This document shows, in pieces, positions 7,956-16,311 of a DNA stretch of 64,000 nucleotides (the first letter of the stretch is position 1; the number at the start of each line of letters is the position of its first letter). The notes under the pieces were generated by a model that saw only the letters and a program-made list of their open reading frames with translations, did no database searches and was not told the origin of the DNA. The DNA comes from Solimonas_A sp052035235. Its GTDB lineage: Bacteria; Pseudomonadota; Gammaproteobacteria; Nevskiales; Nevskiaceae. The DNA lies in the NCBI GenBank assembly GCA_052035235.1, contig JBPOHT010000036.1, positions 16,198 to 80,197 of the forward strand. The letters run 5' to 3'. Both the position numbers and the translations under genes were made by a program.

Positions 7956-8026
7956 AAGGGCGCGCAAGATAAGCGCCTTTTGGCGTCTGCGCAATAGTTT
8001 TCGGCTCTTTTCCGGTGCTTTTCCGG

Positions 8027-8056
8027 ATGACTGCCCCCGAAATGCCATGTCATAAT
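8027..8056 (+). promoter_or_regulatory. Candidate promoter for ilvB
   Basis: ATGACT (8027-8032) and CATAAT (8051-8056) are separated by 18 nt, giving a start near 8063 and a leader of about 37 nt before the ilvB ATG. The -35 box is a partial match only. I found no leader peptide or attenuator on this side. Confidence 0.4.
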
Positions 8057-8099
8057 GTGCGCTTCTCTCGCCGCTTGGCCGGAATGGGCCCGGAATGCC

Positions 8100-9944
8100 A
8101 TGAATGCTGTCCTGAAACCCTCGACCCACCCTCTCGCCGGCAAGGCCATGACCGGTGCGGAAATCGTCGTCCAGCTGCTGGCTGACGAAGGGACCGGCGC
8201 GGTATTCGGCTACAGCGGCGGCGCCATCCTGCCCACCTACGACGCGATCTTCCGCTTCAATCGCGAGAACCGCGCCGAGAACGGCGGCGAAAAGATGCCC
8301 CTGATCGTGCCCGCCAACGAGCAGGCCGCCGGCTTCATGGCCGCCGGCTATGCCCGTGCCTCCGGCAAGGTCGGCGTCTGCCTGGTGACCTCCGGCCCCG
8401 GCGCCACCAATACCGTGACCCCAGTGCGCGACTGCATGGCGGACTCGATCCCCATCGTGGTGCTCTGCGGCCAGGTGCCGACCGGCGCCGTGGGTACCGA
8501 CGCCTTCCAGGAAGCCCCGATCAGCACCATCATGGGCTCGGCGGCCAAGCACGTGTTCCTGGTGACCGACCCCTCCAAGCTGGAGGCCACGGTCCGCACC
8601 GCCTTCGAGATCGCCCGTACCGGCCGCCCCGGCCCGGTGGTGGTCGACATTCCCAAGGACGTGCAGAACTGGAACGGCATCTTCAAGGGTGAGGGCGTGC
8701 TGCCCATCCCCGGCTACCGCGCCCGCCTCAAGCAGGTTTATGAAAACCGGCTCTCGGCCGAGCAGCTGGCGCAGTTCCATGAGCTGATCAAGGGCTCCAA
8801 GCGCCCGCTGATCTACGCCGGTGGCGGCGTGATCCACGGCGAAGCCTCGGCCTCGCTGCGCAGCTTCGCCAAGGCCTTCGGCATCCCGGTGACCACCACC
8901 CTGATGGGCATCGGTGCCTACGACACCACCGACCCGCTGTCGCTGGAAATGCTGGGCATGCACGGCACCGCCTTCGCCAACTACGCGGTGGACGACTGCG
9001 ACTTCCTGATCGCCGTGGGCGCACGCTTCGACGATCGCGTGGCGGGCGTGCCGGCCAAGTTCGCGCCGAATGCGAAGGCCATTGCCCACTTCGACATCGA
9101 CCCCTCCGAGATCAACAAGGTCAAGCGCGTGAGCTGGCATCACGTGGGCGAGCTGAACAACGCCCTGGCCTGCGTGGAAGCTTACCTGGGCGAGCAGGGC
9201 CTCAAGCCCGACTACAGCGCCTGGCACGCCCACATCGCCGAGCTGAAGCAGAAGCACCCGATGAACTACGAGCGTGGCGGCGATCACATCCAGCCTCATG
9301 CCGTGATCGAGGAAATCAACCGGATCACCCAGGGCGAAGCCATCGTCGCCACCGGCGTGGGCCAGCACCAGATGTGGGCGGCGCAATACTTCGACTTCCG
9401 CCAGCCGCGCCTGTGGCTGACCTCCGGCTCCATGGGCACCATGGGCTTCGGCCTGCCGGCCGCCCTGGGCGCCCAGTTCGCCTGCCCGGACAAGATCGTC
9501 ATCGACATCGACGGCGACGCCTCCATCCGCATGAACCTGGGCGAGCTGGAAACCGCCACCACCTATAGCGCCCCGGTGAAGGTCGTGGTGCTGAACAACT
9601 TCGGCGACGGCATGGTGAAGCAGTGGCAGCGCCTGTTCTTCGACAGCCGCTACGCCGGCTCCGACAAGAGCCTGCACCAGAAGGACTTCATCAAGGCCGC
9701 CGAGGCCGACGGCTACCGCTACGCCGTGCGCGTCAGCAACAAGGCCGACCTGCCCCGCGTGGTCAAGGAATTCATCGAGTTCAAGGGCCCGGCCTTCCTG
9801 GAAGTGATCATCGACCCGATGGCCTCGGTCTACCCGATGGTCGGCCCTGGCATGTCCTACGGGCAGATGATCACCGGCGACTGGATCCCTTCCCGCAACG
9901 CCGCCCCGGTCTCGGACGACGTCAAGAACACCCAGATGTTCTAA
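8100..9944 (+). CDS. ilvB: Acetolactate synthase, catalytic large subunit
   Basis: A 614-residue thiamine-diphosphate enzyme forming acetolactate and acetohydroxybutyrate. The catalytic glutamate is E74 in VPANEQAAGF, the ThDP/Mg2+ motif is GDAS...NN (DIDGDASIRMN, VVLNNFGDGMVKQWQ), and FAD-domain signatures follow DDRVAG. The start is ATG 8100 (MNAVLKPS); an upstream in-frame ATG at 8055 lies at the predicted promoter. Compared with E. coli IlvB/I/G it is long and has unusual wording, such as EQAAGFMAAGYARASG, PVRDCMADSIP and a long C-terminal tail, suggesting a different clade. It is divergent from ilvN/ilvC, which is atypical. Confidence 0.95.
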   Translation: MNAVLKPSTHPLAGKAMTGAEIVVQLLADEGTGAVFGYSGGAILPTYDAIFRFNRENRAENGGEKMPLIVPANEQAAGFMAAGYARASGKVGVCLVTSGPGATNTVTPVRDCMADSIPIVVLCGQVPTGAVGTDAFQEAPISTIMGSAAKHVFLVTDPSKLEATVRTAFEIARTGRPGPVVVDIPKDVQNWNGIFKGEGVLPIPGYRARLKQVYENRLSAEQLAQFHELIKGSKRPLIYAGGGVIHGEASASLRSFAKAFGIPVTTTLMGIGAYDTTDPLSLEMLGMHGTAFANYAVDDCDFLIAVGARFDDRVAGVPAKFAPNAKAIAHFDIDPSEINKVKRVSWHHVGELNNALACVEAYLGEQGLKPDYSAWHAHIAELKQKHPMNYERGGDHIQPHAVIEEINRITQGEAIVATGVGQHQMWAAQYFDFRQPRLWLTSGSMGTMGFGLPAALGAQFACPDKIVIDIDGDASIRMNLGELETATTYSAPVKVVVLNNFGDGMVKQWQRLFFDSRYAGSDKSLHQKDFIKAAEADGYRYAVRVSNKADLPRVVKEFIEFKGPAFLEVIIDPMASVYPMVGPGMSYGQMITGDWIPSRNAAPVSDDVKNTQMF

Positions 9945-10044
9945 GCCGGCGGGGGCCTGTTCTGCCCTGCGTTTGGCCTTAAACGAACGGTACGTCGGCA
10001 CCCCGGCGCGGCTATGATGGAAGCCCTATGAGGTTACTTCCGTC

Positions 10045-10731
10045 ATGAACGACGCCCTGGACCCGCTCGCCATCGCGCGACAGCCCACGCAGCAGCGTGC
10101 ACGGGACCGTTTCGACCGTATCCTGGCCGAGGCCGAGAGGCTGCTGATGGAAGCCGGCCTGTCCGGCTTTTCCGTACCGGTGCTGGCCGAGCGACTGGAC
10201 TACACCCGGGGCAGCATCTACGCGTACTTCCCCACCCCGTACGCCATCCTGAATGAACTGGTGGCGCGTTACCTGGTCGAGATAGAGAGCCAGTTCCGTG
10301 CCCGTGCCGACGAACTGCGCGGCATGACGCTGCGCGAGGCGATCGGCGCGGTGGTGGACCATTCCGTGAGCTTCTACGAGGCCAACCCGGTGGCCCGCCT
10401 GCTGATCCTGGGCGGCGCGGTCACCGATGACAGCTTCCGGGCCCAGGAAATGACCATCAAGCACCTGGGCGACCTGGGGCGCGCGGTATGGAAGGACAAG
10501 GGGGTCCGCCTGCCCAAGGGGCAGCCGGACGTGACGACGCTGTCGGTGGACATCGCCACCGCCTGTTTCCGCCGCTCCTATTTCGAACACGGCTCGATCA
10601 CGCCGGCCTACCGCGACGCCGCGGTGGCCGCCATGATCGGCTTCCTGATGCCGTACGTGGATACGGCATCGGCATCACCCGCTGTACCCGCTGTGCAAAC
10701 GAATAAAAGCAAACCGAGGAGAAAAGCATGA
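10045..10731 (+). CDS. TetR-family transcriptional regulator
   Basis: A 228-residue repressor-type regulator. The N-terminal helix-turn-helix is visible at about residues 38-65 (VPVLAERLDYTRGSIYAYF), followed by an all-helical ligand domain. Its stop overlaps the start of the acyl-CoA ligase gene by 4 nt (ATGA), so the two are translationally coupled. The regulator probably senses an acyl-CoA or related lipid and controls its own operon (inference). A TATGAT -10-like box lies at 10013-10018, 27 nt upstream of the ATG at 10045, with no convincing -35 box. Confidence 0.88.
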   Translation: MNDALDPLAIARQPTQQRARDRFDRILAEAERLLMEAGLSGFSVPVLAERLDYTRGSIYAYFPTPYAILNELVARYLVEIESQFRARADELRGMTLREAIGAVVDHSVSFYEANPVARLLILGGAVTDDSFRAQEMTIKHLGDLGRAVWKDKGVRLPKGQPDVTTLSVDIATACFRRSYFEHGSITPAYRDAAVAAMIGFLMPYVDTASASPAVPAVQTNKSKPRRKA

Positions 10732-12407
10732 GCAAGACCAACGACGCCCGCACGCCGCTGGCCTGCCTGTATCACTGGGAGAAGACCACTCCCGACACCA
10801 TTCACCTGACCCAGCCCGTGGGCGGCGGCAAGGTGGTGGACTACACCTGGAAGCAGGCCATGGACGAGGCCCGCCGCATGGCGGCACACCTGCAGTCGCT
10901 GAACCTGCCGCCGAAGAGCCAGGTCGCGATCCTGGCCAAGAACACCGCGCACTGGATACTGGCCGACTGGGCCATCATGATGTCCGGCCACGTCAGCGTG
11001 CCGCTGTACCCCACGCTCAACGCCGAGACCGTGCGTTACATCCTGGACCACAGCGAGTCCAAGCTGCTGTTCATCGGCAAGCTCGACGAGTGGGAGCAGA
11101 TGAAGGCTGGCGTCCCGGCCGACATGCCGACCATCAAGCTGCCGCTGGCACCCGCCAGCGCACCGGGCAGCCAGTGGGAAGAGATCATCGCCAGGACGGC
11201 GCCGCTGCAGGGCGAGCCCGACCGGCCGCTCGACGAGATGGCCACCATCGTCTACACCTCGGGCAGCACCGGCCAGCCCAAGGGCGTGATGCAGACGTTC
11301 CGCTCGTTCAACGTCTGCGGCACGATGATGCGCGACGTCATCCCCGCCAACCAGCATGACCGCATGCTGTCCTACCTGCCGCTGGCACACGTCGCCGAGC
11401 GCCTGGTGGTGGAGAACAATTCGACCTACCACGGCTTCCACGTGTTCTTCGCAGAATCCCTGGAAACCTTCGTCTCCGATCTGCGCCGCGCCCGCCCGAC
11501 GATCTTCTTCTCGGTGCCGCGCCTGTGGACCAAGTTCCAGCTGGGCGTGCTCGACAAGCTGCCGCTGAAGAAGCAGAAGGTCCTGTTCAGCATTCCCTTC
11601 CTCGGCAAGAAGGTGAAGCGCAAGATCCTCGAGCAGCTGGGCCTGGACTCCGTGCGCGTGGCCTTCACCGGCGCCGCACCGCTGCCGCCCCCCACCGTGT
11701 CCTGGTACCGCAGCCTGGGCCTGGAGCTGCTGGAGGCCTACGGCATGAGCGAGAACTTCGCCTACTCCCACTTCACCCGCCCGGGCAACGCCCGCGTCGG
11801 CTACGTCGGCCCCACCAACCTCGGCGTCTCCTGCCGCATCGGCGACAACAACGAGATCCTGGTGAAGAGCCCGGCGCAGATGCTGGGGTACTACAAGGAA
11901 CCCGAGAAGACCGCCGAGTGCTACACCGAGGACGGCTTCTTCAAGACCGGCGACATGGGCGAGATCGACGAGCAGGGCCGCCTGCGCATCACCGGCCGCG
12001 TCAAGGAACTGTTCAAGACCAGCAAGGGCAAGTACGTGGCGCCCGTGCCCATCGAGAACAAGCTCGGCAGCCACCCGAAGATCGAGGCGGTCTGCATCGG
12101 CGGCGCCAACCAGCCGGCGACCTTCGCCCTGGTGTTGTTGTCGGAAGATGCGCGCAAGCACATCGCCGCCGGTGGCGACCGTGCGGAGATCGGCACCGAG
12201 CTGACCTCGCTGATGGAACAGGTCAACGAGACCCTGGACCCGCATGAGCAGATCCAGTTCACCGTGGTGGTGAAGGACACCTGGAACATCGACAACGGCT
12301 TCCTGACGCCGACGATGAAGATCCGCCGCAACATCATCGAGAAGCGCTACGAGCCGAACGTCGACCAGTGGTTCGGGTCGCGCAAGACGGTCATCTGGGA
12401 GAACTGA
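10728..12407 (+). CDS. AMP-forming long-chain acyl-CoA synthetase
   Basis: A 559-residue member of the acyl-CoA synthetase (ANL) superfamily, activating a fatty acid via an acyl-adenylate. The P-loop motif IVYTSGSTGQPKGV, the central motif LEAYGMSE, the hinge FFKTGDMGEIDEQGRLRITG and the C-terminal region containing KTSKGKYVAP are all present. Together with the lack of a transmembrane helix this fits the long-chain FadD/FAA-like branch acting in the cytosol. Chain length cannot be read from sequence. Coupled to the upstream TetR gene and followed by an intrinsic terminator. Confidence 0.9.
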   Translation: MSKTNDARTPLACLYHWEKTTPDTIHLTQPVGGGKVVDYTWKQAMDEARRMAAHLQSLNLPPKSQVAILAKNTAHWILADWAIMMSGHVSVPLYPTLNAETVRYILDHSESKLLFIGKLDEWEQMKAGVPADMPTIKLPLAPASAPGSQWEEIIARTAPLQGEPDRPLDEMATIVYTSGSTGQPKGVMQTFRSFNVCGTMMRDVIPANQHDRMLSYLPLAHVAERLVVENNSTYHGFHVFFAESLETFVSDLRRARPTIFFSVPRLWTKFQLGVLDKLPLKKQKVLFSIPFLGKKVKRKILEQLGLDSVRVAFTGAAPLPPPTVSWYRSLGLELLEAYGMSENFAYSHFTRPGNARVGYVGPTNLGVSCRIGDNNEILVKSPAQMLGYYKEPEKTAECYTEDGFFKTGDMGEIDEQGRLRITGRVKELFKTSKGKYVAPVPIENKLGSHPKIEAVCIGGANQPATFALVLLSEDARKHIAAGGDRAEIGTELTSLMEQVNETLDPHEQIQFTVVVKDTWNIDNGFLTPTMKIRRNIIEKRYEPNVDQWFGSRKTVIWEN

Positions 12408-12426
12408 TCCCCACTGTCTGGACCAG

Positions 12427-12458
12427 GCCCGGCCTCGCCCCGCGACGCCGGGCTTTTT
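12427..12458 (+). terminator. Intrinsic terminator after the acyl-CoA synthetase gene
   Basis: Stem GCCCGGC/GCCGGGC (12427-12433 and 12447-12453) with a 13-nt GC-rich loop, followed by TTTTT (12454-12458). It separates the synthetase operon from the LysR gene, whose -10 box begins only 10 nt later. Confidence 0.85.
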
Positions 12459-12467
12459 CATGCCCGC

Positions 12468-12473
12468 TACAAT
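12468..12473 (+). promoter_or_regulatory. -10 box directly upstream of the LysR start (likely leaderless)
   Basis: TACAAT is followed by 8 nt and then ATG. A start site 7 nt downstream would leave an untranslated leader of only 2 nt. No Shine-Dalgarno is present. A -35 box is not clear because the terminator occupies that region. Confidence 0.4.
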
Positions 12474-12481
12474 CGATCCCG

Positions 12482-13387
12482 ATGAAATTCCGCCGCCTGC
12501 CGCCGCTGCACACGCTCGAAGCCTTCGAGGCCTCGGCGCGGCGGCTGTCGTTCAAGCTGGCGGCGGAAGAGCTGCACCTGACACCCTCGGCGATCAGCCA
12601 CCAGATCAAGGCGCTGGAGTCCTTCCTTGGTTTCGATCTGTTCCGCCGCGGTAACCGCTCCCTGGAGCTGTCCGACGGCGGCAAGGCCTACCTCGCCGTG
12701 GTGCGCGACACCCTGCAGCGCCTGCGCGACGGCAGCCATCGCGTGGTGCAGCGCCATGCCCGGGCCAGCCTCAAGGTCAGCATGGGGCCCTTCATCGCCA
12801 GCGAGCTGATCCTGCCGGCCCTGCCCTCGTTCCAGGAAGCGCATCCCGACATCGACGTGCGCATCGACACCAACCTGCGGCCGGTGGACCTGCTGCACGA
12901 AGACCTCGACCTGGCCCTGCGCTTCGGCAACGGCCATTGGCCGCAACTGACCGCCGAGCACCTGATGACCATGTGGGCCCTGCCGGTCTGCACCCCCGCC
13001 CTGGCCCGCGAACTGCGCAAGCGCAGCCCCGCCGACCTGGGCGAGATCTCGCTGATCCACTCCTCGCCGATGGCCGAAGGCTGGGCCATGTGGTCGCAGG
13101 CCGCCGGGGTCACCCTGGGCAAGGGCAAGCGCGACATCTGGCTGGACAGCTACCTGGCCATCCTGCGTGCGGCCGAACAGGGCCTGGGCCTGGCGCTGGG
13201 GCTGATGCCAATGGTGGACCCCTTGCTCAAGCGCCGGCGCCTCGCGGCGCCCTGGCCGCAGCTGAAGATCGAGGTGCCACAGGGCTACTACCTGCTGCAC
13301 CGCGCTCGCGACGCCGACCGTCCGGATGTGACGGCCTTCCGCGACTGGCTGAAGGCCTTGCTGGCCTCCGGCAATCTCTTCAAGTGA
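12482..13387 (+). CDS. LysR-family transcriptional regulator (GcvA-like)
   Basis: A 301-residue LysR regulator with the winged-helix DNA-binding domain at residues 1-60 (HTLEAFEASARRLSF, LTPSAISHQIKALE, FRRGNRSLELSDGG). A substrate-binding domain follows in the GcvA style, including VDLLHEDLDLALRFG. The start is the ATG at 12482. Upstream in-frame codons would run through the terminator. LysR proteins often control an adjacent gene; the alpha/beta hydrolase gene begins 91 nt downstream on the same strand and is a possible target (inference). The ligand is unknown. Confidence 0.9.
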   Translation: MKFRRLPPLHTLEAFEASARRLSFKLAAEELHLTPSAISHQIKALESFLGFDLFRRGNRSLELSDGGKAYLAVVRDTLQRLRDGSHRVVQRHARASLKVSMGPFIASELILPALPSFQEAHPDIDVRIDTNLRPVDLLHEDLDLALRFGNGHWPQLTAEHLMTMWALPVCTPALARELRKRSPADLGEISLIHSSPMAEGWAMWSQAAGVTLGKGKRDIWLDSYLAILRAAEQGLGLALGLMPMVDPLLKRRRLAAPWPQLKIEVPQGYYLLHRARDADRPDVTAFRDWLKALLASGNLFK

Positions 13388-13478
13388 ACTGAATTCATCC
13401 GAAAGCCTCCCGGATTTCGTTTGTCGCCCCGCGCGCGCAGGCCTAGCCTGAAGCCTCAATCCATTGAGGAGCGCGAAC

Positions 13479-14366
13479 ATGCGCGAAATCCACACCACCC
13501 TGGAGTCCCGCGACGGCCACCCGCTCGCGGCCACGCTCTACGAGCCCGAGAACCCACCGCGCGCCGCGGTGCAGATCAACGCCGCCACCGGCGTACCGCG
13601 CCGCTATTACGCGGCCTATGCAAAGTTTCTGGCAGAGCGCGGCTTCGCCGTGCTGACCTACGACTACCGCGGCATCGGCCAGAGCGTCTGGCCGATGCAG
13701 GTGAGCGGTGCGTCCCTGCGCATGCGCCACTGGGGCGAGCATGACCTGGCCGCCACCCTGGGCTGGCTGCAGCAACGCTACCCGGGCCTGCCGATCGCCG
13801 CCGTGGGGCACTCCGCCGGCGGCCAGATGCTGGGGCTGGCCGACAACAACCACCTAGCCAAGGCGGCATTGTCCATCGCCTCCCAGAGCGGCTACTGGGG
13901 CCACTGGCCACAACGCCTGCGCCCGGTGATGGCGGCACTGTGGCACGTGGTGCTGCCGGGGTCCGTCGCGCTGTTCGGGCGGGTGCCCGCCGCCGTCATG
14001 GGCGCCGAACTGCCGGCCGGCGTCGCCCTGCAGTGGGCCAGCTGGTGCCGTCACCCGGACTACATCACCCACCGTAGCGGCCAGCCGATCCGCCAGCACT
14101 TCGCGTCCTACCGCGGCCCCATGCGCTTCTACGCGATCGGCGACGACATGTTCTACGCCCCGCTCAAGGCCGTGCAGGCCCTCGCCGGCTTCTACCGCAA
14201 TGCCCGCACCGAGGTGCGCGTGCTGCAGCCGGCCGACCATGGCCTGCGCCAGATCAGCCACTTCGGCTTCTTCCGCTCCAGCATGCCGCAGGCGGCCTGG
14301 CAGGAGACCGCGGACTGGCTGGCCCAGGCCCTGCGCCTGCCCCAGACGAATTCCCCTTCCCCTTGA
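13479..14366 (+). CDS. Alpha/beta-hydrolase fold protein
   Basis: A 295-residue soluble hydrolase of the alpha/beta fold. The nucleophile elbow is G-H-S112-A-G-G, an oxyanion-type segment lies near YDYRGIGQS, and the probable catalytic histidine is in PADHGLRQ near the C-terminus. The start ATG (13479) has a strong GAGGAG site. It resembles the serine aminopeptidase/hydrolase-4-like group of uncharacterised esterases. Its stop codon is just ahead of the DUF4442 thioesterase-like gene, so the two probably work on related acyl or ester substrates (inference). Confidence 0.8.
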   Translation: MREIHTTLESRDGHPLAATLYEPENPPRAAVQINAATGVPRRYYAAYAKFLAERGFAVLTYDYRGIGQSVWPMQVSGASLRMRHWGEHDLAATLGWLQQRYPGLPIAAVGHSAGGQMLGLADNNHLAKAALSIASQSGYWGHWPQRLRPVMAALWHVVLPGSVALFGRVPAAVMGAELPAGVALQWASWCRHPDYITHRSGQPIRQHFASYRGPMRFYAIGDDMFYAPLKAVQALAGFYRNARTEVRVLQPADHGLRQISHFGFFRSSMPQAAWQETADWLAQALRLPQTNSPSP

Positions 14367-14374
14367 GCACTCCC

Positions 14375-14845
14375 ATGACCCAACTGGCCCAAACCTTCTC
14401 CCGCCTGAGCCGTTATCCGCTCGGCCGCAAGCTGTTCTCGCGCGCCGTGACCTGGCGCGCACCCTACTTCGCCTCGATTTCGCCGACCTTCCGCGAGCTG
14501 AAGCCCGGCCTGGCCGAGGTCTTCATCCGCAACCAGCGCAAGGTGCACAACCACCTGGGCTCGGTGAACGCCATCGCCATGTGCGCCATGGCGGAGCTGG
14601 CTGCCGGCACGATGATGGAGACCTCCCTGCCCCGTGGCCTGCGCTGGATCCCGCGCGGCATGACCGTGCGCTACGTGAAGCAAGGCAGCACGGACCTGGT
14701 CGCGCGCGCCGAGCTGCCGCAGCCGCTGGCCGCCGACTTCACCGGTGACATCGTGGTGCCGGTGCGCGTGCGCAACAGCGCACAGGAAGTGGTGATGGAG
14801 GCCGACATCGCCATGTACATCTCGGCGAAGAAGACGAAAAGCTGA
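14375..14845 (+). CDS. DUF4442 hotdog-fold thioesterase-like protein
   Basis: A 156-residue hotdog-fold protein resembling DUF4442/PaaI-type acyl-CoA thioesterases. LGSVNAIAMCAMAELAAGTMM corresponds to the central hotdog helix that contributes the active site, followed by strands with RGMTVRYVKQGSTDLVARA. A TTG at 14363 is in frame and overlaps the hydrolase stop; the ATG at 14375 is preferred and has GAG 7 nt upstream. It is the last gene of the run that starts with LysR. Confidence 0.75.
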   Translation: MTQLAQTFSRLSRYPLGRKLFSRAVTWRAPYFASISPTFRELKPGLAEVFIRNQRKVHNHLGSVNAIAMCAMAELAAGTMMETSLPRGLRWIPRGMTVRYVKQGSTDLVARAELPQPLAADFTGDIVVPVRVRNSAQEVVMEADIAMYISAKKTKS

Positions 14846-14860
14846 GCCACCTGCCCTCCC

Positions 14861-14901
14861 CCGGCCGTTCGCACGGAGCATGTAGAAGTGCGAACGGCCG
14901 G
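14861..14901. terminator. 14-bp hairpin between convergent genes (probable bidirectional terminator)
   Basis: A perfect 14-bp inverted repeat CCGGCCGTTCGCAC/GTGCGAACGGCCGG (14861-14874 and 14888-14901) with a 13-nt loop lies between the thioesterase gene and the convergent unknown gene. Neither side has a T-run, so intrinsic termination is uncertain and it may act as an mRNA end-stabilising structure. Confidence 0.45.
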
Positions 14902-14949
14902 CGCGCGGAACACGCAGGGCGGGCTTCTCGATAGCCGCAGGCCTGCGAC

Positions 14950-15384
14950 TTACATCGATTCCTCGAACGTCATCGACCGGCAGCGGATATGGACCGTGCT
15001 GCCGCTGGCGAACAGCATTTCGTGCACCCAGAGATCGTCCTCGCGGTAGATCTCATGCACGAGCAGATCGTCGCGCGGACCCTGCGAATCCAGCCGGTAT
15101 TCCACAACACCCATATAGCGCAACCTGAAGTATCGGTCGTGATATGCCCCCAGCAGAACGATCTCGATATTCGTTTCAGCATGCTTCTGGCGCAGGTCGC
15201 CCGAGTCGATGCGACTGCTCTGCAGCCAGGAGTCATGCAGGCTCCCGCGCCCGCTCAGACCGAGTCGTTGCAGAGAAGCCAGATCCTTCAGATCGCCGGG
15301 CCAGTCCGCCGAGGCGGAGGCCACATGAGTCAGGTAGTCATCGAGCAGCCAGGTCTGGCGCTCATCCTGTCGCAGGTATTTCAC
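14950..15384 (-). CDS. Protein of unknown function paired with a radical SAM gene
   Basis: A 144-residue soluble protein with no signal peptide or membrane segment. I do not recognise the family. The motif LHDSWLQSSRI followed by alternating hydrophobic strands (NIEIVLLGAY, RYFRLRYMGVVEYRLD, DLWVHEMLFASGSTVHIRC) suggests a beta-rich domain, somewhat like small immunity or DUF-type proteins. The start is GTG at 15384, 22 nt downstream of the radical SAM stop, so the pair is likely one operon. It could be a substrate, partner or unrelated passenger of the enzyme. Confidence 0.65.
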   Translation of the reverse strand: MKYLRQDERQTWLLDDYLTHVASASADWPGDLKDLASLQRLGLSGRGSLHDSWLQSSRIDSGDLRQKHAETNIEIVLLGAYHDRYFRLRYMGVVEYRLDSQGPRDDLLVHEIYREDDLWVHEMLFASGSTVHIRCRSMTFEESM

Positions 15385-15406
15385 GTCTATCGCTTCCGGA
15401 GGCGGT

Positions 15407-16222
15407 TCAGCGTGCGGCTATGGTTGTGGTGGCTTGCCCCTCGGCACGCCGGACCTCGCGGCAGCCGGAACAGGACGGCGGTACACGGCCCGCCGCGAGG
15501 GAGGCATGCAAATCGGCTGCAGAGCTGAAAGATGAAGTGTCCTTGATGAAGCAACAAGGCAGCTCGATGCCATCGAGCGTGTAGTAGCTGGTGTGATCGC
15601 GCTCCAAGTACCGGCACTGCAGCGCAAACGGCAGCTCGGAAGGCAGTTCCCGCTGCGGAGGCTTGTAGCGGTAGCTGCGCACGTAGTCTGCCTTGCCCTG
15701 CAGCGGCTGCACCACGTGCTTGCCGAAGCCCTTGTCCTGCGCCCAGGCCAGGATCGCGTCCAGCGGCTGACCGAAATCCACCGTATGCAGCACGATGCGC
15801 TGCGCGCCCATCGCCCCGATCAGCCGGTCCACGCCCTTGAGCGCGCGGTGCAGCTTGATGCGCCCGATGGATTCAGACAGCTCCGCGTCCAGCGTGTCGA
15901 TCGAGATGCCGATGAGGGGAAAGACCTGCGCGAACCACTGGGGGTCGCGGACCAGGCTGGCATTGGTAATGGTGTACGGCGTCATGCCGCGCTGCTGCAC
16001 CGCCGCCACCATGTCACGAAAGCGGTTATGGGTCGTGGGCTCGCCCTCGCCCTGCAGCGAGACCTGGCGCACGCTATCCGGCAGCCGCTGCAGGATGTCG
16101 AGGAACTTCTCCATCGGCATGTGCCGCTGCGGCATGTCGCGCCCGGCGCAATAGAAGCAGCGGTAATTGCAGATCGTGGTGATCTCGATCTGGGCGAAGG
16201 GCGGAGCGCGCGCGGGCGTCAT
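15407..16222 (-). CDS. Radical SAM/SPASM domain enzyme
   Basis: A 271-residue enzyme with the radical SAM [4Fe-4S] motif C18-x3-C22-x2-C25 at the N-terminus and the GEGEP-type SAM-binding segment (LQGEGEPTTH). The C-terminal part has C203, C223-C224, C251 and C254, consistent with a SPASM/twitch-like region binding an auxiliary cluster. Such enzymes modify peptides or sugars or act as accessory maturases; the substrate here is unknown. It lies 89 nt downstream of the iron-operon reductase but is functionally linked only to the 144-aa protein that follows it. Confidence 0.85.
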   Translation of the reverse strand: MTPARAPPFAQIEITTICNYRCFYCAGRDMPQRHMPMEKFLDILQRLPDSVRQVSLQGEGEPTTHNRFRDMVAAVQQRGMTPYTITNASLVRDPQWFAQVFPLIGISIDTLDAELSESIGRIKLHRALKGVDRLIGAMGAQRIVLHTVDFGQPLDAILAWAQDKGFGKHVVQPLQGKADYVRSYRYKPPQRELPSELPFALQCRYLERDHTSYYTLDGIELPCCFIKDTSSFSSAADLHASLAAGRVPPSCSGCREVRRAEGQATTTIAAR

Positions 16223-16311
16223 GGCGGGTGTGCAGTCCGATGCAAGGCATGCAGCCTAGCAGCAGAGGTACAAGAACCGAAAGAACACCGCTCCTGCGAC
16301 CTTTTCGGGTC

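Noticed and set aside
9945..10044. Terminator after ilvB
   Set aside because: Only weak GGCC repeats are seen, without a stable stem or T-run.
16223..16311. Promoter or terminator between the diflavin reductase and the radical SAM gene
   Set aside because: A short GACC/GGTC stem and A/T-poor sequence are present, but nothing strong enough to claim.
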